This document shows, piece by piece, positions 49,066 through 58,539 of a stretch of 64,000 bases of DNA (position 1 is its first letter; each line of letters starts with the position of its first letter). The stretch is from Isoetes taiwanensis (lineage: Eukaryota > Streptophyta > Lycopodiopsida > Isoetales > Isoetaceae). Where the stretch lies: contig JAJEKV010000035.1 of NCBI GenBank assembly GCA_021234155.1, positions 1,552,001 to 1,616,000 of the forward strand, written 5' to 3'. The translations under genes were made by a program, and so were the position numbers. Below the pieces are notes generated by a model, which saw only the letters and a list, made by a program, of their open reading frames with translations, was not told the DNA's origin and made no database searches.

Positions 49066-50283
49066 TAGGGCCAAAATTTTCAAGTTTTATTAAATTTCAT
49101 GTCTATATTTCACTAACTATTACTATAGCTTAGCTCTTTTACACTACTGATGGGAAAGAAATTTCTCCCTCCCCATTTCCCGAGGTTCATGCCCGGGGGG
49201 TGCACTTATACATAAGGGGTATGGCATCGCTCGGAGGGGGTAGAAAAAAAAAAAACCCCTTGTATACGCAATTTTAAAAGGCAATTTGGCCCCTCTCAGG
49301 CATAGATATTGCCCAAATTAGTGCCTAAAACACCCCTAACCCCTAAGTATACGCATCAAATGGTCCAAAAACACCCCCCTCCGCTGAACTCTCATGGGTT
49401 ATACTCTGATCAAAGGTGAATCCCCCAGGGGTTCATGCTTGGGATTTCCACTCCAAGACTACGATCTAAACTGTTATTACTACTAGGGAAATGGTCAGTG
49501 CTCGATCTTGGTCCTCCAAGATCATTGCTCTGATACCATTGTGACGCCCCTCGCCAGATATGATGCTCCCATCGATAGAACCGAGTTCATCCCTTCTGTC
49601 AATGCCCTTGCTAACATGAGGCCGTCCAACTAACATCAAATCCTTGCTAACAGACAAGAATCCAATGGCGAAGAATGGACGCGTCATTCATCCCGTCTCC
49701 CTCCGGATCTACCTAGCTGCGGAAGCACATCAAACATGAGCATGCCTGCCGGGTGCATAGCCAAAGGGGCTACTTCTGGGTTACATCTCCCCAGTCCCCG
49801 ATGAGGTAGGAGGAGATGACTCCTCTCTAGAAGATGCATGTCGACAAAGTGGATAGAGAGCCACCACTGCCTCACTTTACTTCAACCCCATTGAAGGTGG
49901 CGCTACACCCAAGAGGTGTCGAGCCCATACCTTGCAAACACTCGGCAAGCTATTAGGCCTAGTCCACGTTGTTCTCCCCGTGAGAAATTACACACCGTGA
50001 GGGATCAATCAGAGTCGAACAAGTCCGCCTTTGTCACCGATCTAGCCCATTTATCCACAACGTGTGGTTTATGCATGTGCCACATTAAATGGGAATTAAT
50101 GAGGCTATCTAGCTACATCATCTACTAAGGCTTTCAGGGTCTCTACCCCCCTTCGCAATACACAAGAGTGCGCATAAAGATAGAACATCATCATCCATAA
50201 ACTGAAATACAGAATAATCATTTATAATCTACCTACTTAAACATACATGCTTAGGTTCCTTTGTTAGAGGAACAAAGTTGTGT
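49066..50283. mobile_element. Minus-strand LTR remnant with primer-binding site, copy B
   Basis: Counterpart of 12546-13754. GCTCTGATACCA near 49527-49538 and TGTGACGCCCC after it mark the antisense primer-binding site and LTR edge; TGTGACGCCCC is a more typical LTR terminus than the copy A version. No retroelement gene is visible. Confidence 0.45.
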
Positions 50284-50344
50284 ATTAAATGGGAGCAAAT
50301 CATTGAAACGAGAGCAAAAGGAATATTCAAGAAAGATTCCCTTT
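50284..50344. repeat. Candidate left terminal inverted repeat
   Basis: The outer box ATTAAATGGGAG matches the inverted right box in 11 of 12 bases, and the inner box AAAGATTCCCTTT matches in 13 of 13. The boxes are 48 bp apart here and 32 bp apart at the right end. In copy A the left end is at about 13765-13831. Confidence 0.4.
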
Positions 50345-51091
50345 TTTTATTAAAAAGGGGGTAAAATGAGGTTAAAAAAAAAAAGATGCATGAAATTCTA
50401 TTTTGACCCCGAATGACTAAATTTTTTTGCAACTTAAGGAATTGACTTTTTAAAGTGTCACTTTTCTTAGCAAAAAAGAATGTTCTTAAAGTATGTTTTA
50501 AGAGAGAAACTCTAATTCCAGAGGAGGATAAAATATTTAACAAAAAATTGAAGTAAGTCCAGAATTGAAACTGTAGTATTCTCAAAATTTGAAGATAGAA
50601 TCTTCATATTCACATCAAAATTTACGCCTTTTTCTAAGACTCCGCTTATGTGCAAAAGTGTGAGGAGGATGAGAGAGGGATCCGTGACGCCCTCATGTTC
50701 ATTTATGCCATCGCCATCACCTTCACTTTTTCACATCCACACCGAGGAAGTGCTTGAGTTATCTTCCTCATCACTATCAAATGCACGGTGAAGCATTGTC
50801 ACCACCTTCTTCATCATCTTCTTCATAATTACAAGCTTTTTAAGCAAATTGATAGTCTTTCAAGCGTAGACGATTGTCGATTTCAATTTAAAATCATAGC
50901 ACAATATAGTCACGCCATTAAGGTTCATTTCTGTCCCTACAACCCACCTTCTTGGACTTTCTCCCTTTTCCTTGGCTTCTCATTTCTAACTCATATCTAC
51001 CTTCAAAAGCATTTTCTCGAGCGTGTTGCAAGCCAATGAATCTTGAGTTTAGTGACTAAGCCTTCCTCCTTGACGTGGTCAAGCACTTTTG
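50345..51091. other. Left subterminal region of the element
   Basis: Homopolymer-rich DNA (T7, A11, G4) followed by a serine/aspartate-type low-complexity minus-strand frame. It is probably the 3' untranslated or acidic C-terminal part of the transposase-like gene. No clear stop could be chosen because frames differ between the copies. Confidence 0.35.
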
Positions 51092-53060
51092 CTATCCGTA
51101 ATCTGGCCGACCTTTGTCATCCTCCCTCACCGGAAGAGCAATTAGCATACCTTTGGTAATTTCGTGGATATTACCTTGGGGCTCATTCCTCGCCTTGTCC
51201 GGAGGTACATGACTCGGCCCCTCCTCGCCTTCTACTTGTGTGCAAATGTAGTAATCGCTTTGGACTGCTTTGGTGCCGGGTTGATGGAAGGTGTTAGGCC
51301 ATTGAAATGGTTCTTGCAACTGCCTTAGAGCTATATTTTGTACAACAATTTTCTGTTCGAGAAAGAAATTACTCCACCACATCCCGATCTTCTTTCTAAG
51401 AAGTACTTAAAGCTCGAGGAAATTCCATTTTCAATGGCTTTTAAGGATGACTCGGGGTACTTTTCTTCCGCTTGGACTCCTTAGGATTTTTGAGAGGAAG
51501 TTGCTCAAGACGCTCTATGAAGGAAGTGTCCGGAATATATTTAAGGAAGCTGCATCCTCCGACTGGGACTCAGCCCCCTTAGTTGTGGTATACTTCTTCC
51601 CCGTAGAAGAAGCTTTGGCTATCCTTCAAGTAGAACTTGATATGATGTTGAAAGGTGAGATCATTCAACTTGTTCACGCCTTTGTTCTCTCGCTTGAACG
51701 CTGAGAGAAAAACAAACTCTTCAAATCAGCCACCTCTTTTAAGAAGATCGACCACCGGAGTAGGAGTGTAAGAATCTTCAATAATTCGAACTAAAGAAGG
51801 AAGATGTAAAAGCCTTCTTCCTTCTAAGGCGCATTTTAAAATCTGCTGAACATTTGGTCAATCTGATCATGAGTGTGGCCTACAAGTAAGAAACCGAGCT
51901 TCACTTTTCTAAAGATCCCTAGCTCCACTAACATGGCACAAGACGCAAAGAGTGTTTGATTCTTGTTCTCCCTTGTAGTATTGTCAAGTTGCAGATAAAG
52001 CACCGGGTGGTAATTGCTCTTGCTCAAGACAGACCTTGTTAAGAATTGTAATTGTGAGGTTCGGGTCACCATGCAAGTTTGGATACGCCAAAAAAAACTT
52101 TGCACCTTAGACTTCCTTTGAAGACCATAGCTCCTACAAGGTGGATCTTAACAAAACATTCCTCCCGCACATCTTTAGGAATGTTCAAGAAATGTGGTAG
52201 AGTTGTTTTTTTGGTCCATTCCATCAATCACAAATGCATATGTATTGCAAAGTGGACGCTCAAGAGCTTTTTTTCTATGCTTGGCAAGCTTTCTTTCTCT
52301 CTCGCTTGTTGTTCACGATGTCCGGCAAGGTTCTGCTGCACAATATCTCAGAGAAGAAATCAGGTCAAAGCATTTTCTCTCAAACAAGTGAGAGATTGAG
52401 AACATGAACTTACTTTTTCGACTGCCTTTGCAGCTTCTCGCTGACTCTTTAATTTCGCGACACACCTCGAAAGCAAACGTACATTCTATGTTTTCTAGGA
52501 ATTTTCACAAGACCCAATTCACTTTTCCATACCGTGAAGTGTGAGTAAGAGATGTGTCAAGCCGAGTGCAAGTCTCTTTGTACTCATTAAAACATCTTTT
52601 TGGTGATGTTATCATTAAATGATACATGTTGTCGTTAGGTAGCTTCTCACATGTTTCTCTAAAATATTTCTCCATCCAGACACAACAAGAAGGGGCATGC
52701 ATGGTTACAACTCTTCTTGGTCCACAATGATCATCGATTGCTGGATTTTTGTCCGGGCTTTTTGTGTATTCTAGACATTCTTGTGGACCCTAAACGGTGG
52801 ACAACCATAAAATATTTTCGCAAACTTTTGACGTTAATGTAGTGCAAGAAGGTGTTGCGGTCCTGGTCTTACATGATAAGCTAAGTAGGCATTCGTCTCG
52901 CCAATGTCATGGAACCGAAGTTGTTCTAACCGCCAGAATTTAGCCATGTTAAGTCTGATGATGCAACCCAATGAGCAGATTTAGTTCTCAAAAGTCTCCT
53001 CATTTTCCTGCTCATCCATAAGATTTCTTCTTTGCAGAGGAGCAAGCCCTCAAACCAAAA
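51092..53060 (-). pseudogene. DUF7869-type transposase-like protein, copy B
   Basis: Minus-strand blocks in order: VCR- and RVHKNV-like segment near 52790-52860, WMEKYFRETCEKLPNDNMYHL and TSRYGKVN at 52505-52700, YAFVIDGMDQK at about 52207-52243, LYLQLDNTTRENKNQT at about 51950-51998, VELGIFRKVKLGFLLVGHTH followed by DQIDQMFSRF at 51836-51922, then KEFVFLSAFKREN and FYLKDSQSFFYGEE near 51620-51720. This order, with D-G-M-D, Q-L-D-N and G-H-T-H-D-Q-I-D, matches the transposon-associated DUF7869 family as I remember it. The blocks lie in different frames, so the gene is broken or miscalled. It is divergent from the methyltransferase gene. Confidence 0.65.
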
Positions 53061-53700
53061 TCCACCTTGAATTTCTTGAATCTTGTGCCACCAAAATCTT
53101 GAATTTCTTGAATTCCACCAAAATCTTGTGCTGTCTACAGGACTTGGTGACGGTTGGAAGGGTGGTGGAAGTCCGTTACGGCCGGACCGTGTGTCTTCGA
53201 GAAGCAAGAACGATGAAGCAGAGGTAGGAGTCTGAGAATGCCGGTCTTCGAAGAACGACGCTATCCCAAGCTTGTCCTCGTAACTGCACGAGCTTTGAGA
53301 CAACGAAAGGTGGTGGAAGTTTGTTGACGGCGGTTTGTCATCTTAAGAACGCAAAATGCTGTAGAGTTTAGATAATGTTTCATCCGCAGAGCTTTTCTTA
53401 TTCCAGAATACAAGCCCGCCTACTACAAGTAGAACTTCCCGCAACAATTAAGTTTAAAGGCAAACTAAAAGCTATTCCTAATACACTAGAGCGTAACAAG
53501 AAGGCCAAACGATTCCACTTCACATAGAAAACGAAAGCAAGACGGAATGGACACCTTTAAAAGGAAATTTTGGCCTTCGGCCATGTGATTCCAGTTCGAG
53601 TCGAAGTCGCTCTCTCAATATAATATTCAGAGTGTATTCGATACTCATAGAGAAAACATGGAGAGGTGAGTAAGAAAGTACAAGGTACAATCATTTGTGT
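53061..53700. promoter_or_regulatory. Divergent intergenic region, copy B, transposase side
   Basis: This region holds repeated CCACCAAAATCTTG phrases (53088, 53119), a single unit of the 346-bp repeat seen twice in copy A, and AATACACT half-sites. It would be the 5' region of the minus-strand gene. A minus-strand frame to 53303 (start MSQSSCSYEDK) may be its N-terminus, but this cannot be confirmed. Confidence 0.35.
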
Positions 53701-53704
53701 GTTC

Positions 53705-53958
53705 CGTTTTTATTCGAATACACTTACGTTTTTCCCTAGCGAAAGTGTATTCGGAATACACATTCGCCCTTCCCTTTGAGGGAAGGCTTAATGTGTATTC
53801 CGAATACACTCGCTTTTCGTGGAAGGAAGTGTATTCGAATACACTTCGCTTTCGGGGGGAAGGCGTAAAGTGTATTCCGGAATACACTTCGCCTTTGATG
53901 AAGTGTATCGGAATACACGCTCTCAAAGGCTCAAAAAGTGTATTCGGAATACACATTC
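53705..53958. repeat. Array of seven GTGTATTC(N)GAATACAC palindromes
   Basis: Seven palindromes are centred near 53717, 53753, 53801, 53836, 53879, 53910 and 53947, spaced 31-48 bp. The arms GTGTATT/AATACAC are almost constant, while the centre reads CGA, CGGA, CCGA or CCGGA. The spacers are short, G/C-richer phrases such as TTTGAGGGAAGG and TCGCTTTTCGTGG. The array sits between the two divergent genes. Copy A has only one or two degenerate sites at the corresponding place (17555-17690). Confidence 0.9.
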
Positions 53959-53959
53959 G

Positions 53960-54260
53960 TTCTTTGTTTTGTAAGGTTGTTTTTCCGCGGATTTTTGTAG
54001 TGACTTTAGGTGTTTTTTCGCTTTTTAAACCCCGCTTAGACCGCTTTTTTTGTCAAGATTGCAAAGTGTTGTTTTGGCATTTTGTCCTCTTTTGCCCTTG
54101 TTTTTCCTTTTCGCAAGACATTTTGTATTCGAATAGTTTTTTTGCCACGCTTTCTTAACAAGATCGTGTTTTACACACAATTTCTGCATAAGAACAAGAA
54201 AGAAGAAACAACACAAGAGGACGCTTAAAATCCCAACGAAACCGCACCCACAGAGAAGGG
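53960..54260. other. Upstream region of the methyltransferase gene
   Basis: T-rich DNA with GTATTCGAATAG at 54127. No TATA box can be assigned with confidence. It is conserved in copy A at 17690-17990. Confidence 0.35.
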
Positions 54261-57200
54261 TTGAGGAGACATCTCGCTACCGCCATCTACTTAAAAACTT
54301 TCAAACTCAATGGTTTTTTACAAGGGGGTACTCCTCGAAAGTACAAAGACACTTACTTCTTTCCTACATGTCCGCTTGAGTCTTTGGAGCAAAAAAGGTA
54401 CGATGAGAGGGAATTTGTTTGCATGGGCACCATCCAAATCGCGGAGTGAAGTAGCCGGGGAGTCCGCCCCGAGGGAGACCGGGTTTTTCAGACATCCCAA
54501 GGCTTTATTCATGTTGATGAATCCTATTTTAGAGTGGTGAAAGTAAATCCTCGCCCTCTGTAGGAAAAGTATGTTGCTCACTACTCAGAAGAAGAGGTCG
54601 CCTTCGCCATCATCAACTATGTTCGGGCTAATAACGAATTTAAGACTTCCCCTACAGCCGAAGTCATCACAAGGGAAGAGGATGAGCAACCGAGGCCCGC
54701 AGTTCCTCATCACAACTGGGAGTCCATCACAGTCCGGCGAAAGGCCACCGTCACCACCACCAAAGAAGCGGCCAAGGGACACAATTGCTGCTAAAGAGCC
54801 TAAAAAAAAGCAGACGGCCTTAATTGCAGCAGAGGATATTTCCGAGGAACCTAAGAAGAAGAAGGGAAGGGTAAAGCACCCGTGTTGCGATTAAGGAAAA
54901 AAAGTTGACAAGACAAGCTGAAAAGATGGAAGAGATTAACCCGCAAGTTTGTGCAAGGTGTAATTTATTTGCCATCACTTCAATGAAGCTTCCAATCAAA
55001 AATGAAGCTGGTGAAAGGCCACTTCAAAGTTCGCAAAATTTATGCCGATCACTTAAGGAACCCGAAGACGTAATAAGGAGCAATCCAAATGCTCATGTGG
55101 CCCCAATAGTTGTCCTTGTTGACAGGGAAGAGTGCAAAACCCCCGTGACTATGACAGAAAACGCAGAGACCTACACTCACTACGCCTTGGGAGGCAATCA
55201 CAGCCTTTAAGGCAAGAAGGCAACTTTATAAAGAGAAGAAGAACCCGAGGTACCTCTCGCCCGTCCTCGCTACCAAGCATCGCGGGTCTTTACCGATGAA
55301 GAAGCTTTAAAAATCGTTGCCAACACCCACAATGCCGACAAACGAATATAAACTAAAGATGAGCTTCTGGCCGACAAGATCCGGTTCATGCACAGGAGTA
55401 CGAATATTCAAGGAAAAGTACGGTGAGGACCAAGAAGCCAGCATTTTTCCTTTGAGCTTAAGGAGGCGTGTGCCATTGAATGTCGCCGAAATATGACGAG
55501 GCCAACAAAAGGCGCCTCTCATTGGCCACGACAACCGGTTCGCTTAGCTTTTAGAGATGGCAAGGTAAGCACAAAATGTATTCCGAATAGCAAATCAACT
55601 ATTTAACGTGAATCTTCTTGAACAGATTTGGGAACTCCGTGACCAGATATTTACAATGTTCGAGCGAGGGAGTTAAAGAGCAAGGGAAAGGAGACAAACT
55701 AAGAAAAAAAAGCTCGACGCGTAAAAAAAAAGAAATGACCATTACCGCTCAAGGGAAATGCAGTATTTCTCCCGACACCTGAGCTTCTCGAGCACTTCTC
55801 CAAAAGTTGTTGATAAGGAGTTTAGCCTAGAAGAAATGTCAAAGGAATTACACAAGTAAGTTCTCTCGACACAAACATTAGTTATTGCATGTTAGATTCC
55901 CAAAAACATCGGCGGTGGTTAGTGTATTCAGACACACATGCCTTTTTTAGACGGGCAATGTGTATCCGGAATACACATTGCTTGTCTCTAGAAAGCAGAT
56001 TAGGTATTCCGGAATACACATTGCCCGTGAAGGAAGGCGTGTGTATTCTGGAATACACATTGCTCCTCCGAATGTTGGCTTTGTGTATTCGAACGCACGC
56101 GTTCCTTTAGAGAAGCAATGTGTTTGTCCCGTAGTAGAACTATTTTCTCGCATATTGTTTCGAGGTAGCATCACAAGTTAACCGGGTTTGTATTCCGAAT
56201 ACAATTAGCTTGACTTGTATTTGTTTTTTTTTTTACGCTGCCTTCATTCTTTCGTTTAAACTCATTGTTTCCTTTAACGCCTTTGTACCTAAAAACGCCA
56301 TAACATGTCAAACATGTTTGATGGAGCAGCTAAACGTCGACACATGGGAAAGGTGCAAGGAACTCTACCCAATTGCCACATCCGACGGCGCATTGTCCAA
56401 TATTCACCAAATTTTGAGGGTGGGTAATTACACTTAGAATTCCTTCTCTCGCACAAACGATCTCTTTGCGGTTGTTGTTTTGTTTTTCTTTAGAGCAAAA
56501 AAAGAAAAATAAAGACCTACCCGAGGGCTTTATGAATTTGGTTAGAACAAAGACGGGAAGAGAGGTCGTTAGTCTGAAAGAAGAACTGTTGAGCCGTAAC
56601 CATCCGGACCACACGAGATTCTCGCATGTTTGATCAAAACAATTTATATTCAATCATTCATGGTGATTGCACTAACCTTGTCGGAACGGTTAAGGTTTTC
56701 AGGACTTTACTTTGGTTATTGCTGATCTTCCCTATGGGTTTAAGCTTAAAGACGCCAGATATCACGACGACCAGCCCCTTCAAATTTTCGTGAGTTTAAT
56801 GCTTTTATTGAAGGAATCAAGCAGATCTCAACGGCCAAACATTGGCGCTTAGTTACGCTCCATTCGAGCATGCACCGGCTTGGTGGAATCAGCTTTCAAA
56901 AATCACTTTGGTTCTCCGGGCCAGCAGGATATGAAAAACCTTGTTCAGTAAGTCTTATTCGAGAATACAATTACTTTTCTCTTTAATTACGTAGTGTGTA
57001 TTAGAATAGTATTTCGCTTCGGGTTTTCGAAGTGTTTTTCTTGTTTTTGCTAATATCACTTTAAATGCTTCACTAGGGTACAAAACTAACATCAACTACC
57101 ATGGTGGAGGACCAAGGTTGCTCAAGAAGGTAGAGTACCTTCATGTAGCTTATTGGAGTTTTGATGGGAAGAGGACCATGGATCACTTTTAACACCGCCA

Positions 57201-57747
57201 CCGGCCAAAACTTTTCAAACGCCCTAGAGTTTCCAGCAGCCTTTTAAAAATTGCAGGACCCAAGTGCACAAGGCGCAGGATTGTGAATCACTACCGTAAA
57301 ACCACAAAGCTCATCAACCATCTCCCGGACATGTTCTCGCGGCCCGAGATTGGGTACTTGATGCTTTCCGGTTCCGTACTACTATCGCATGTGCACTTAA
57401 GAAGGGCCATGAACCGTAGCCGTGGATATTGATAAGGAGGTCAGGCATTTTGTGAAGATGAGACTGGGTGCCTTACCTACTTTACCAGATGAAAATCAGG
57501 AGTTAGGGGGCCAAGTCTTCATCCGATTATGCTAAACTAACGCCCTCGAGATACTGATTTCCATTCTCCAATCTCACTAGACGATGAGGCAACCTTTGCA
57601 GAGCTTAAAGAAGTAGCTTTAGCTACCATTCCAGAGAACAAGGAGGATACAAAACTCAAGTCTCCAGCAAAGGAGCAGATAGAACAGAAGGACGAGATGG
57701 CAGAGAGCAGCAAAAAGAATGAGGAGGACTATGATGTAGATCTTTGA
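54261..57747 (+). pseudogene. ParB-like/beta-class amino-methyltransferase protein, copy B
   Basis: Five inferred exons: 54261-55564, 55626-55855, about 56297-56410, about 56492-56948 and 57077-57747. Blocks in order are VDESYFRVVKVNPRP, KYVAHYSEEEVAFAIINYVR, a lysine-rich linker EEPKKKKGR, NPNAHVAPIVVLVD then YTHYALGGNHSL and ARRQLYKE (ParB/sulfiredoxin-like, G-G-N-H at the expected place), NNLYSIIHGDC, VIADLPYGFKLKD (motif IV, D-L-P-Y at 56724-56735), EFNAFIEGIKQISTAKHWRL, WVLDAF then TTIACALKKGHE (motif I region) and VDIDKEVRHF. A charged tail ends EDYDVDL at 57747. Motif IV before motif I marks an N4-cytosine or N6-adenine methyltransferase of class beta. The glycines expected after DAF read R-F-R here, at CCGG-like sites. 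Several frame breaks remain. Confidence 0.7.
55920..56102. repeat. Palindrome cluster in methyltransferase intron, copy B
   Basis: Five palindromes or variants lie at about 55923, 55960, 56005, 56041 and 56084 within the intron after 55855. Centres read TCAGAC, TCCGGA, TCCGGA, TCTGGA and TCGAAC, where copy A has TCGAA, TTAGGA, TCGAA, TCGAA and a garbled site. One more GTATTCCGAATAC is at about 56190. Confidence 0.8.
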
Positions 57748-58433
57748 CTCATCGTGATATTAAAATTATCATTATTTATTACAATGAATCTTCAATATTG
57801 ATGTACAACAATTTATTAAAACATAGTACTTTTTTTTTCCTTTCTATTCGGTGCTTGTTTTTGTAATGCTTCGTCCTCTTCAAGTCTATGCCTAAAATTT
57901 TGCTATTTTTATGATTTGTGTTTCATAAGTACAAAGTTTTCGTCTAATAATGGGCCAAAATGGCATGAAAAAAAATGCAAACCTCTAGAAATTCTTAACA
58001 ACTATCAAAAAAGGCTTATTTTAGAAACTTGGTGTTTTTTTAAAGGGAATCTTTGAAACGGGAGTGATGCAACACTCCCGTTTAATTTGCAATCGTGTTG
58101 AGGCTGAGATCTCAGAATCTATAGGGCCGTTAAGGCTAATCTAACAAACTAACTCAGCCTAATACTAGACTAGAAGTCGATATTGCACAACGGAATAGCC
58201 ATCTACCTGATCCTTGGCTTGCTCCAGCTCCCCGAAAGGCATCCATGCTCCTGTTCGAGCTAAAGATGAACCAGTTCAGAAGATTTGTTGTGCAAAGCAG
58301 GCTTGGTGACATCTGGCAAGTGGAATGATGCAGGCGCTTGGTCTGAACAGGTGCTTAGAGATTGGAATCCAAAAAGAGGGACACTCTTAGGGCTCTTGCT
58401 TCTTTATGTCTATGTTTTAGAGTTAGGGTCTAA
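57748..58433. other. Right end of the element and following spacer
   Basis: AT-rich DNA after the methyltransferase stop codon contains the right inner box AAAGGGAATCTTT (58042-58054) and a perfect 11-bp hairpin AAACGGGAGTG-atgcaa-CACTCCCGTTT at 58056-58083, which includes the right outer box. DNA beyond 58086 has no supported gene. Confidence 0.5.
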
Positions 58434-58481
58434 TGGGCCATATGGCCCATATGGGCCATATGGCCCATATGGCTCATATGG
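58434..58481. repeat. GGGCCATAT/GGCCCATAT tandem array
   Basis: About five units of nine bases alternate GGGCCATAT and GGCCCATAT, so the array is self-complementary at several registers and contains repeated CATATG. It ends in ATGGCATATTGCCATGTGGCAAT, itself an inverted repeat. In one frame it encodes a G-P-Y repeat, probably by chance. Confidence 0.85.
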
Positions 58482-58539
58482 CATATTGCCATGTGGCAAT
58501 ATAGGATATATTCACATATTGCATAATAATGCAGTATAA

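Larger units (their letters stand above)
36527..57427. repeat. Segmental duplication, copy B
   Basis: This is the direct counterpart of 1-21069, about 170 bp shorter overall because of many small indels and one structural difference in the intergenic region near 53350-53960. Beyond 57427 copy B continues through the end of the methyltransferase gene, whereas copy A switches to unrelated TATATA-rich sequence. Similarity upstream of 36527 cannot be tested because copy A starts at the window edge. Confidence 0.95.
50284..58086. mobile_element. Candidate methyltransferase-bearing DNA transposon, copy B
   Basis: A unit of about 7.8 kb enclosed by candidate terminal inverted repeats. The left side has ATTAAATGGGAG (50284-50295) and AAAGATTCCCTTT (50332-50344). 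The right side, read inverted, has ATTAAACGGGAG (58075-58086) and AAAGATTCCCTTT (58042-58054). It contains two divergent genes, a minus-strand DUF7869-type transposase-like protein and a plus-strand ParB-methyltransferase, with palindrome clusters between and inside them. A clear target-site duplication was not found, so the ends are provisional. Both genes contain frame breaks as written. Confidence 0.45.

Noticed and set aside
53690-53960. Palindrome array as a CRISPR array
   Set aside because: The organism is a plant, the repeats are 15-18 bp with irregular 31-48 bp spacing and G/C-rich non-unique spacers, and there are no cas genes.
36527-57427. Simple tandem duplication of a 36.5-kb unit
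   Set aside because: Copy A stops matching at 21069, and the 15.5-kb spacer does not reappear after 57427, so a plain tandem duplication does not fit without a further insertion or rearrangement.
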